Part shown: positions 1 to 5,870 of the stretch, piece by piece | Position numbering within the stretch: the first letter of the stretch is position 1 | Layout of the letters: every line of letters begins with the position of its first letter | Assembly (NCBI GenBank): GCA_946481585.1 | Contig: CAMLOF010000174.1 | Span: 1 to 6,444, forward strand | Reading direction: 5' to 3' | DNA: 6,444 nt | Source of the DNA: an uncultured Macromonas sp. | GTDB taxonomy: Bacteria; Pseudomonadota; Gammaproteobacteria; Burkholderiales; Burkholderiaceae | Program-made: the position numbers and the translations under genes | The notes under the pieces: model-generated | Told to the model about the DNA's origin: nothing | The model's database searches: none | Seen by the model: the letters and a program-made list of their open reading frames with translations, nothing else

Positions 1-855
1 GGCGCGCATATTGACGTGCACCTGCCCGGCAACGGGCTGGTGCGCCAGTACTCGCTGTGCAACTCCCCAAGCGAAGTGGGCCGCTACGTCATCGCCGTGC
101 TGCGCGACGCCGCCTCACGCGGCGGTTCGCAAGCCGTGCATGAACTGGTGCAAGAAGGTGCCGAGCTGCAGATCAGCGCACCGCGCAACCACTTTCCGCT
201 GGCAGAAGATGCACCGCACCACCTGCTGCTGGCGGGCGGCATTGGCGTGACGCCGTTGCTGGCCATGGCAGAGACCCTGACCGCCCAGGGCACCAGCTTC
301 GAACTGCACTACGCCACCCGCTCGCGTGACCGCATGGCGTTCATCGACCGCATCAACGGCTCTGCCTACGCCAGCCGCGCGCACTTTCATTTCGACGACG
401 GCCCGCCAGAGCAGCGCCTGAATATTGGCGCACTGCTCAAGCAAGCCCCTGCAGGCACACACCTCTACGTGTGCGGGCCGCAGGGCTTCATGGACGCCGT
501 GCTCAAAACAGCGCGCGACGCCGCCTGGGACGAGTCCCGCCTGCACTACGAATTCTTTGGCGCAGCGCCCACGAAGCAGGCCGACGATGGCAGCTTCGAG
601 CTGGAACTGGCCAGCTCGGGCCGAGTCATACCCGTGGCTGCAGACAAGACACCGCTGCAAGCGCTACTGGATGCTGGCATAGACATACCCATGTCCTGCG
701 AACAGGGCGTGTGCGGCACCTGCCTGACAAGAGTGATCAGTGGCACGCCCGACCACCGGGACCACTACCTCACCCCCGACGAGCACGCCGCCAACGACCA
801 GTTCCTGCCCTGCTGCTCGCGCAGCAAGAGCCCGCGTCTGGTGCTTGACCTTTGA
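1..855 (+). CDS. Rieske-oxygenase reductase component (vanillate O-demethylase/phthalate dioxygenase reductase type), 5' truncated
   Basis: The frame is open from the first base to TGA 853-855, giving 284 residues; the true start lies upstream, probably some 30-40 codons away judging by family length. Seen, numbering from the first codon: the flavin-binding RQYSL motif (15-19), a nucleotide-binding LLAGGIGVTP stretch (about 76-85), the YVCGPQGFM motif (about 156-164) of NAD(P)H-dependent flavin reductases, and a C-terminal plant-type ferredoxin with C233-x4-C238-x2-C241-x29-C271. This order (flavin, NAD, 2Fe-2S) is that of class IA oxygenase reductases such as VanB and phthalate dioxygenase reductase, which pass electrons from NAD(P)H to a terminal Rieske oxygenase in the cytoplasm. 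The partner oxygenase is not in view and is probably upstream. The aromatic substrate cannot be deduced, so no gene symbol is given. All four cluster cysteines are present, so the protein looks functional. Confidence 0.93.
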   Translation, partial: GAHIDVHLPGNGLVRQYSLCNSPSEVGRYVIAVLRDAASRGGSQAVHELVQEGAELQISAPRNHFPLAEDAPHHLLLAGGIGVTPLLAMAETLTAQGTSFELHYATRSRDRMAFIDRINGSAYASRAHFHFDDGPPEQRLNIGALLKQAPAGTHLYVCGPQGFMDAVLKTARDAAWDESRLHYEFFGAAPTKQADDGSFELELASSGRVIPVAADKTPLQALLDAGIDIPMSCEQGVCGTCLTRVISGTPDHRDHYLTPDEHAANDQFLPCCSRSKSPRLVLDL

Positions 856-913
856 GCCATCTGGCCCGACCATTCGGCTGGCCTAACGTTTCAACATATA
901 ACAGGAGACAGCA

Positions 914-1954
914 ATGACATCATTCAATCGACGGACCACACTGGCCCTGCTTGGCGCCGCAGCCACCTTCACCTTGGCTGGCCAAGCCATGGCGCAAACC
1001 GTGACCCTGCGCCTGCACCAAATGCTGCCTCCACAGGCCACCATTCCGGCACGAGCCCTGATTCCCTGGGCCCAGAAGGTCGAAAAGGAATCCGGCGGCA
1101 AGATCAAGGTTCAGCTCTACCATGCCATGTCACTGGGTGGTGGCTCCCCCGCCACGCTGTTCGACCAGGCCAAGGACGGCGTGGTTGACCTGACCTGGAC
1201 CGTGCTGGGCTACACCCCTGGCCGCTTCCCGAAGACGGAAGTGTTTGAACTGCCCTTCATGAGTGGCAACGCCGAAAGCTCCTCCAAGGCGCTGCAGGAA
1301 TACGTCGAGAAGTTCGCCGCCGATGAGTTCAAGGACGTCAAGCTGATCGCCGTGCACACCCATGGCCCTGGCCTGTTCCACACCAAGCAGCCCGTCACCG
1401 GTCTGGAAACCCTGCGCGGCATGAAAGTCCGTGGCGGCTCGCGCATCATCAACAACATGCTCACGACCCTGGGCGCCACCCCCGTTGGCATGCCCGTGCC
1501 CGCCGTGACCGAGGCTTTGTCCAAAGGCGTCATCGACGGCACCACCATTCCCTGGGAAGTGGCGCCTTCGCTGAAGGTGCATGAGCTGGTCAAGAACCAC
1601 ACCACCTTCGCTGGAAACAAGGGGCTGTACACCCAGACCTTCGCATTCAGCATGAACAAGGGCTCTTACGACAAGCTGCCGCCCGACCTCAAGAAGGTGA
1701 TTGACGCCAACTCCGGCATTGAAACGGCTGCCATGTTCGGTCGTGCGATGGACGAGGGCGACAAAGTCGGGCGAGAAATCGCCGTCAAAGCCGGCAACAA
1801 CATCGTGGCACTTGAAGCAGCAGAAACGCAGCGCTGGCTGCGCACTGCAGGCACCGTGGAAAGCGACTGGGTGGCTGAAGTGGCCAAGAAGGGCATCGAC
1901 GGCAAGAAGTTGGCCGCCGAAGCTCGCGCGCTGATCGCCAAGTACAGCCGCTGA
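914..1954 (+). CDS. TRAP transporter periplasmic substrate-binding protein, DctP family
   Basis: This 346-residue protein has the usual length for DctP-type solute receptors. Residues 1-27 form a signal peptide (RR at 6-7, a hydrophobic core about 9-22, and AMA before a likely cleavage between A27 and Q28), so the mature protein is periplasmic. The mature part begins with a typical beta strand (TVTLRLHQML). Around 167-178 it carries the LRGMKVRGG segment, whose Arg (R173) corresponds to the conserved arginine that salt-bridges a substrate carboxylate in this family. The segment GVIDGTTIPW (205-214) is also characteristic. The start is supported by AGGAG at 903-907, six bases before ATG. The gene lies 58 bases after the oxygenase reductase, so co-transcription is possible. 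No DctQ or DctM membrane subunits follow, which makes it an orphan receptor within this window. The ligand is unknown; an organic or aromatic acid is a guess from the neighbour. Confidence 0.93.
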   Translation: MTSFNRRTTLALLGAAATFTLAGQAMAQTVTLRLHQMLPPQATIPARALIPWAQKVEKESGGKIKVQLYHAMSLGGGSPATLFDQAKDGVVDLTWTVLGYTPGRFPKTEVFELPFMSGNAESSSKALQEYVEKFAADEFKDVKLIAVHTHGPGLFHTKQPVTGLETLRGMKVRGGSRIINNMLTTLGATPVGMPVPAVTEALSKGVIDGTTIPWEVAPSLKVHELVKNHTTFAGNKGLYTQTFAFSMNKGSYDKLPPDLKKVIDANSGIETAAMFGRAMDEGDKVGREIAVKAGNNIVALEAAETQRWLRTAGTVESDWVAEVAKKGIDGKKLAAEARALIAKYSR

Positions 1955-1978
1955 CCGCAGCCTTGGCGTACATCACAA

Positions 1979-1998
1979 TTCGGGCATGACTGCCCGAG
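1979..1998 (+). other. GC-rich stem-loop with a start codon in its loop
   Basis: Bases 1980-1985 (TCGGGC) pair with 1992-1997 (GCCCGA), and a T-G wobble at 1979/1998 can extend the stem. The six-base loop ATGACT contains the initiation codon of the DMT transporter at 1986. It lies 24 bases after the stop of the TRAP receptor gene. No T tract follows, so it is a poor intrinsic terminator. It could restrict or regulate translation initiation, or end upstream mRNA decay. The pairing is seen in the sequence; the role is inference. Confidence 0.5.
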
Positions 1999-2903
1999 CT
2001 CTGCCCTCCGCCGGACAACTGTCCGGCGCAGCATTTGCCACGCTCCTGCTGATCGCCTTCATGATGGGGGCGAACCATGTGGCAGCGCGCATCGCCTTCG
2101 ACCACGGCGTGGACGTGACCACCGCCGTGACCTTCCGCAGCGGGGTCACGGCGCTGGTGGTGGGCGCATTGCTTCTGATCTACAGGGTTCCCGTTCGCCT
2201 GACGGCGCGCCACCGCAAAGCCCTGCCCGCCATTGGCGCATTGGTGGCCGTGCAGAGTCTGTGCCTGTATTCGTCTGTGGCCAGGCTACCCGTGGCGCTG
2301 GCCTTGCTGGCGTTCAATACCTACCCGCTGTGGACGGCGTTGTGGGCCCGCGTGGTCTACCAGCACCGGCCTGAGCCGCGCGTGGTCAAGGCAATGCCCA
2401 TCATGCTGCTCGGCCTGGCTTTGGCTCTGGACGTGTCAGGCGCATCGTCTGGCCTGGGCGCCACGGGCCACTGGAGCCAGATCGGCACGGGTGTGGCGTT
2501 TGCCATGGCGGCAGCCGCCACCTTCGGCCTGGCCCTGGTCCTCACCCAGCATGAAGCGGGCGACCTCGACGGGCGCCTGCGCACCTTCAGCACCATGGGT
2601 ATCGTCGGCGTGCTGGCCCTGGCAGGCACGTTCGCACAAGGTGGGCTGCATCTGCCCAACGCCGCTGCGGGTTGGTGGGGCCTCATGGGCCTGACATTCC
2701 TCTACGGCACGGCCTTCACCATCATGTTCACAGTGCTGCCGCGCCTAGGCGTGGTGGGCAACTCGGCCATCATGAACATCGAACCGATCTTCGCCCTGGT
2801 ACTGGCCTGGGCCCTGCTGGGCCAGACCATTGCCCCCATTCAGGTGGCGGGTGGCTTGATGGTCGTGGGCACAGTGATGTGGCTGGGCCTGCGCAAACGC
2901 TGA
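1986..2903 (+). CDS. EamA/DMT-superfamily transporter (ten-helix inner membrane permease)
   Basis: This 305-residue, very hydrophobic protein has two EamA repeats, roughly 18-148 and 165-298. About ten membrane segments can be drawn (near 13-33, 44-66, 80-97, 100-122, 134-151, 165-186, 200-217, 228-250, 254-278 and 284-302). The second repeat ends in the family hallmark NIEPIFALVLAWALLG followed by a glycine-rich last helix. Family members are drug/metabolite transporters, often exporters of amino acids, nucleotides or other small metabolites; the substrate here cannot be told. The ATG at 1986 is chosen because the next in-frame ATG (2061) would cut into the first helix and no other credible start lies between. 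No good Shine-Dalgarno precedes it, and the start codon sits in a hairpin loop. The gene lies 31 bases after the TRAP receptor gene and converges on the Lrp-family gene with only three bases between the stops. Confidence 0.9.
   Translation: MTARALPSAGQLSGAAFATLLLIAFMMGANHVAARIAFDHGVDVTTAVTFRSGVTALVVGALLLIYRVPVRLTARHRKALPAIGALVAVQSLCLYSSVARLPVALALLAFNTYPLWTALWARVVYQHRPEPRVVKAMPIMLLGLALALDVSGASSGLGATGHWSQIGTGVAFAMAAAATFGLALVLTQHEAGDLDGRLRTFSTMGIVGVLALAGTFAQGGLHLPNAAAGWWGLMGLTFLYGTAFTIMFTVLPRLGVVGNSAIMNIEPIFALVLAWALLGQTIAPIQVAGGLMVVGTVMWLGLRKR
2009..2028 (+). other. Perfect 8-bp stem-loop early in the DMT gene
   Basis: CGCCGGAC (2009-2016) is followed by the tetraloop AACT (2017-2020) and the exact reverse complement GTCCGGCG (2021-2028). 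It begins ten bases after the hairpin at the start codon and covers roughly codons 8-15 of the DMT transporter. No U-rich run follows. It may be an accident of coding in GC-rich DNA, or part of a structured initiation region together with the first hairpin. Confidence 0.5.
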
Positions 2904-2906
2904 CGT

Positions 2907-3380
2907 TCACGCATCCAGCGGCAAGGCGCTGGTGCATTTCACCTCGTCCAGACACACGCTGGATCGCACCCCGTTAACCCCAGGCAGCTGTGCCAGCGTG
3001 CCCAGCAAAAAGTCCGACAGCGCCTTCAAGTCGCGCGCCACCACCTTCAGCACGTAGTCAAAGTCGCCGGTCACGGCGTAGCACTCCTGCACCTGCGCCA
3101 GCCCGCTGACAACGTCACGGAACTTCACCACCTCGCGTATGTGCCCGCGCTCCATGGTCACATGCACAAAGGCCAGCACCCCCAGGCCCACCTTCGCGGC
3201 ATCCAGCCGGGCCTCGTAGCGGCGCACATAGCCGCGCTCCTCCAGCCGACGGTGGCGCCGGTTGCATTGCGCAGGCGAAAGGTGCACTGCCTCGGCCAAC
3301 TCCAGGTTCGACACCCGGCCATGCGCCTGCAAATGGGCCAGAATGCGCCGGTCTGTCTGGTCCAATTCAATGTCATGCAA
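2907..3380 (-). CDS. Lrp/AsnC-family transcriptional regulator, divergent from hpd (TTG start)
   Basis: Started at TTG 3380-3378 the protein has 157 residues, the normal Lrp/AsnC size. It begins with the typical MHDIELDQTDRRIL. A helix-turn-helix follows at about 24-46 (NLELAEAVHLSPAQCNRRHR), then the linker ERGYVRRYEA. The C-terminal RAM effector-binding domain (about 64-145) includes the family's TGDFDY segment at 104-109. Such proteins form dimers to octamers and bind amino acids or related ligands. The frame stays open upstream to an ATG at 3476, but that would add 32 residues unlike the family and has no ribosome site, whereas AGGAG lies eight bases before the TTG. An ATG four bases beyond the TTG is out of frame. 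Position and divergence suggest it controls the hpd-phhB-phhA cluster in response to phenylalanine, tyrosine or a derivative, and perhaps itself; this is inference. Confidence 0.92.
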   Translation of the reverse strand: MHDIELDQTDRRILAHLQAHGRVSNLELAEAVHLSPAQCNRRHRRLEERGYVRRYEARLDAAKVGLGVLAFVHVTMERGHIREVVKFRDVVSGLAQVQECYAVTGDFDYVLKVVARDLKALSDFLLGTLAQLPGVNGVRSSVCLDEVKCTSALPLDA

Positions 3381-3388
3381 TTTATCTT

Positions 3389-3393
3389 CTCCT
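3389..3393 (-). promoter_or_regulatory. Ribosome binding site deciding the TTG start of the Lrp-family gene
   Basis: Read on the minus strand the sequence is AAGGAG followed by AAGATAAA and then TTG, a strong Shine-Dalgarno eight bases from the TTG at 3380. No comparable site precedes the in-frame ATG at 3476, which supports the shorter 157-residue protein. Confidence 0.8.
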
Positions 3394-3444
3394 TGAGTCC
3401 AAATTACTGATGATGATTGCACAAATAGTGGTTTCCCTGGTGTC

Positions 3445-3479
3445 TTTATGCAAACCCATTGCGTCAATGGTGGCATAAA
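3445..3479. promoter_or_regulatory. Interrupted inverted repeat, candidate operator in the Lrp-type regulator/hpd divergent region
   Basis: The outer arms TTTATGC (3445-3451) and GCATAAA (3473-3479) are exact reverse complements. The inner arms CCATTG (3456-3461) and CAATGG (3465-3470) are also exact complements around the spacer CGT. The inner element is a 15-base palindrome, the usual length of an Lrp/AsnC-family box. The spacing between inner and outer arms is uneven (4 and 2 bases). The site ends 33 bases before the hpd ATG and starts 64 bases upstream of the Lrp TTG, a sensible place for dual control. The rest of the 132-base region shows no convincing -35/-10 pair that I would assign. 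Symmetry is seen; the operator function and its cognate regulator are inferred. Confidence 0.6.
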
Positions 3480-3499
3480 GTTTCGGCTTCAATCGCATT

Positions 3500-3505
3500 A
3501 AGGAG
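3500..3505 (+). promoter_or_regulatory. Ribosome binding site of hpd
   Basis: AAGGAG lies seven bases before the ATG at 3513. The same frame is open from an earlier ATG at 3459, but that one sits inside the inverted repeat and has no such site, so 3513 is the start. Confidence 0.85.
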
Positions 3506-3512
3506 CACCACC

Positions 3513-4613
3513 ATGGCTGACCTGTTTGACAACCCCATGGGCCTGTGCGGGTTCGAGTTCGTCGAATTCGCCTCCCCCACCCCCAACGTGCTCGAACCCC
3601 TGTTCGAGAAAATGGGCTTCACCCTGGTGGCCAAGCACCGCTCCAAAGACGTGGTGCTCTACCGCCAAGGTGGCATCAACTTCATCGTCAACCGCGAACC
3701 CAAAAGCCTGGCGGGCTACTTTGCCGCCGAGCACGGCCCCAGCGCCTGCGGCCTGGCCTTCCGCGTGAAAGACTCGCACAAGGCCTACGCCCGCGCCCTG
3801 GAAATGGGCGCCCAGCCCATCGAAATCCCCACGGGCCCCATGGAGCTGCGCCTGCCCGCCATCAAGGGCATTGGTGGTGCGCCGCTGTACCTCATCGACC
3901 GTTTTGAAGACGGCAAGAGCATCTACGACATCGACTTCGAATTCCTGCCCGGCTTTGAAGACCCCGCCAGCCGCCACCCCGTGGGCCACGGCTTCAAGCT
4001 CATCGACCACCTCACCCACAACGTGTACCGTGGCCGCATGGCCTTCTGGGGCGGGTTCTACGAACGCATCTTCAACTTCCGCGAAATCCGCTACTTCGAC
4101 ATCAAGGGCGAATACACCGGCCTCACCAGCCGCGCCATGACGGCACCCGACGGCCTGATCCGCATCCCGCTGAACGAAGAGTCAGGCAAGAACGGCGGCC
4201 AGATCGAAGAATTCCTCATGCAGTTCAACGGCGAAGGCATCCAGCACATCGCCCTGCTGACGGACGACATCCTGGCCAGCGTGGACGCCCTGCAAATGGC
4301 AGGCATTCCCCTGATGACCGCCCCCAACGACATCTACTACGAGATGCTCAACGAGCGCCTGCCCGGCCACGGCGAGCCTACCGCCGAACTGCAGGCACGC
4401 GGCATTCTGCTGGACGGCTCCACCGCCAACGGCGAAAAGCGCCTGCTGCTGCAGATCTTCAGCCAGACGCTGCTGGGCCCGGTGTTCTTCGAGTTCATCC
4501 AGCGCAAGGCCGACGAAGGCTTTGGCGAAGGCAACTTCAAGGCGCTGTTCGAAAGCCTGGAGCGCGACCAGATCCGACGCGGCGCCATCCAGGTTGAAAC
4601 AACCGCTGCCTGA
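3513..4613 (+). CDS. hpd: 4-hydroxyphenylpyruvate dioxygenase
   Basis: This 366-residue cytoplasmic non-haem Fe(II) enzyme converts 4-hydroxyphenylpyruvate and O2 to homogentisate and CO2, the committed step of tyrosine breakdown by the homogentisate pathway. It consists of two vicinal-oxygen-chelate halves, about 10-145 and 160-345. The metal-binding triad of the family is visible: H166 in IDHLTHNV, H245 in GIQHIAL and E327 in [11 protein letters not shown]. The conserved C-terminal stretch [13 protein letters not shown] (336-348) shapes the active site. The length matches bacterial Pseudomonas-type enzymes. [10 protein letters not shown] is a typical N-terminus, which agrees with the ribosome-site choice of start. 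It is the first gene of a tight cluster: phhB begins 28 bases after its stop. The candidate operator lies just upstream. No key residue is missing. Confidence 0.98.
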   Translation: MADLFDNPMGLCGFEFVEFASPTPNVLEPLFEKMGFTLVAKHRSKDVVLYRQGGINFIVNREPKSLAGYFAAEHGPSACGLAFRVKDSHKAYARALEMGAQPIEIPTGPMELRLPAIKGIGGAPLYLIDRFEDGKSIYDIDFEFLPGFEDPASRHPVGHGFKLIDHLTHNVYRGRMAFWGGFYERIFNFREIRYFDIKGEYTGLTSRAMTAPDGLIRIPLNEESGKNGGQIEEFLMQFNGEGIQHIALLTDDILASVDALQMAGIPLMTAPNDIYYEMLNERLPGHGEPTAELQARGILLDGSTANGEKRLLLQIFSQTLLGPVFFEFIQRKADEGFGEGNFKALFESLERDQIRRGAIQVETTAA

Positions 4614-4628
4614 CACACCCCAACCACT

Positions 4629-4633
4629 AGGAG
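4629..4633 (+). promoter_or_regulatory. Ribosome binding site of phhB
   Basis: AGGAG lies eight bases before the ATG at 4642. The phhB frame is open further up into hpd (an ATG at 4522), but only 4642 has this site and gives the family's normal length. Confidence 0.8.
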
Positions 4634-4641
4634 TCCCACAC

Positions 4642-4941
4642 ATGAACAAGCTCGATGGCCAGGCCCTGCAAGCCCAACTGGCCTTGGTACCGCAATGGCG
4701 GTTTGACGAGGAAAGCCATGCCATCGAGCGGCGGTTCGTGTTCAAGGACTTCAACGCTGCCTTCGGCTTCATGACCCGAGTGGCACTGGCCGCCGAGCAG
4801 CGCAACCACCACCCCGAGTGGTTCAACGTCTACAACCGCGTGGACATCACCTTCACCACCCACGACGCCGGGGGTTTGACGACCCGCGACATCGAATTTG
4901 CGCAGTGGGTGGATGAGGCCGCCGCCAGCCTGGGCGGCTGA
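4642..4941 (+). CDS. phhB: Pterin-4a-carbinolamine dehydratase
   Basis: This 99-residue protein of the PCD/DCoH family dehydrates the 4a-hydroxytetrahydropterin released by phenylalanine hydroxylase to quinonoid dihydropterin, which helps recycle the cofactor. The signature is clear: [14 protein letters not shown] at 52-65, with the catalytic-type histidines H56 and H57, and H74 with the following D75 in TTHDAGGLT, which correspond to the third active-site histidine region. [11 protein letters not shown] (82-92) is the usual last helix. The size is that of the free-standing bacterial enzyme. It sits 28 bases after hpd and 29 before phhA, as expected for an enzyme needed in step with PhhA; in Pseudomonas phhA and phhB are also neighbours, though in the other order. 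No oddity is seen. Confidence 0.97.
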   Translation: MNKLDGQALQAQLALVPQWRFDEESHAIERRFVFKDFNAAFGFMTRVALAAEQRNHHPEWFNVYNRVDITFTTHDAGGLTTRDIEFAQWVDEAAASLGG

Positions 4942-4970
4942 CCACGCTCCCTTCTCCAAGGAGGCCAGCC

Positions 4971-5870
4971 ATGCTTGCCGACACCCTCCCCCCTCCCGTC
5001 AAACATGGCCTGGCCGCTGGTGCTGCCGGAAGGCCTGCCACCGCCGACTGGACCATAGACCAAGGCTGGGACAACTACACCCCGGCCGAACACGCCACGT
5101 GGAAGACCCTCTACGAGCGGCAAATGCGCCTGCTCGAAGGCCGTGCCTGCGATGAATTCGTGGCGGGAATGAAGGCCCTGCCCATTGCGGCAGACTGCAT
5201 TCCCGACTTTCGCCGCATGAGCGAGGTGCTGATGAAGCACACCGGCTGGCAAGTGGTGGCCGTGCCCGGCCTGGTGCCCGACGACGTCTTCTTCAACCAC
5301 CTGGCCCACCGGCGCTTCCCGGCAGGCCAGTTCATACGCCGGGCCGACCAGCTCGACTACCTGGAAGAACCGGACGTGTTCCACGACGTGTTCGGCCACG
5401 TCCCCATGCTGATGAACCCCATCATGGCCGACTTCATCCAGGCCTACGGCGAAGGCGGCCTGCGCGCACAGCAACTGGGCCACCTGGACATGCTGGCCCG
5501 GGTGTACTGGTACACCGTGGAATTCGGCCTGGTGCGCCAGAAAGGCAACACAGGCGACCTGCGCATCTACGGCGGCGGCATCGCCTCGTCTTACAGCGAA
5601 AGCATCTTCAGCCTGGACTCGCCCTCGCCCAACCGGGTGCTGTTCGATCTGCCCCGCGTCATGCGCAGCCTCTACCGCATCGACGACTTCCAGGAAACAT
5701 ACTTCGTGCTCGACAAGCTGGAAGACCTGCTGGCACTGGCCCAGGTGGACTTTGGCCCGCTGTACGAAGAAGTGGCCCGCCTGGCGCCCCTGCCCCCAGG
5801 CCAGTTGCTACCCAGCGACACCGTGCTCACTCGCGGCGACGGCAGCTACCACCACAACAAAAAGCCATGA
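4971..5870 (+). CDS. phhA: Phenylalanine 4-monooxygenase (phenylalanine hydroxylase)
   Basis: This 299-residue monomer-type bacterial enzyme hydroxylates L-phenylalanine to L-tyrosine with O2 and a tetrahydropterin. It consists only of the catalytic domain, without the regulatory and tetramerisation parts of animal enzymes. The iron ligands are H138 and H143 in PDVFHDVFGHVP and E184 in YWYTVEFGL; as I recall, these are the same residue numbers as in the Chromobacterium violaceum enzyme. The pterin-site segment around F107-L111 and the IYGGGIASSYSES loop (199-211) are also typical. The start is fixed by AAGGAGG at 4958-4964, six bases before ATG, the strongest ribosome site of the cluster. The last codon region overlaps the next gene by four bases (ATGA). 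With PhhB it feeds tyrosine towards HppD; the aminotransferase in between is not in view. Confidence 0.98.
   Translation: MLADTLPPPVKHGLAAGAAGRPATADWTIDQGWDNYTPAEHATWKTLYERQMRLLEGRACDEFVAGMKALPIAADCIPDFRRMSEVLMKHTGWQVVAVPGLVPDDVFFNHLAHRRFPAGQFIRRADQLDYLEEPDVFHDVFGHVPMLMNPIMADFIQAYGEGGLRAQQLGHLDMLARVYWYTVEFGLVRQKGNTGDLRIYGGGIASSYSESIFSLDSPSPNRVLFDLPRVMRSLYRIDDFQETYFVLDKLEDLLALAQVDFGPLYEEVARLAPLPPGQLLPSDTVLTRGDGSYHHNKKP

Noticed and set aside
115..660. Long open frames on the minus strand opposite the reductase, and similarly at 4182-4826, 4830-5483 and 5846-6391
   Set aside because: They lie antisense to clearly recognised genes, have low-complexity His/Gly/Ala/Val-rich translations with no recognisable domain, and are expected by chance in GC-rich coding DNA.
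856..913. Possible terminator after the reductase gene (GGCC pairs)
   Set aside because: Only a four-base stem with a long loop and no T tract; not supported.
914..994. Twin-arginine (Tat) export signal in the TRAP receptor
   Set aside because: RR is present at residues 6-7, but the rest of the motif (S/T before, F-L-K after) is absent; an ordinary Sec signal fits as well, so no Tat claim is made.
2904..2906. Bidirectional terminator between the convergent DMT and Lrp-family genes
   Set aside because: Only three bases separate the stops and I see no stem with a T tract on either side.
3408..3417. TGATGATGAT short tandem repeat in the divergent region
   Set aside because: Three units only; too short to be called a meaningful repeat.
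3381..3476. N-terminal extension of the Lrp-family protein from the ATG at 3476
   Set aside because: The extra 32 residues do not look like the family, and the TTG at 3380 has a strong ribosome site and gives the standard length.
3459..3512. Longer hpd reading frame from the ATG at 3459
   Set aside because: It adds 18 residues unlike the family, has no ribosome site and starts inside the inverted repeat; ATG 3513 has AAGGAG at the right distance.
4946..4964. Hairpin hiding the phhA ribosome site (CTCC pairing with GGAG)
   Set aside because: Only four base pairs can form; too weak to propose regulation.
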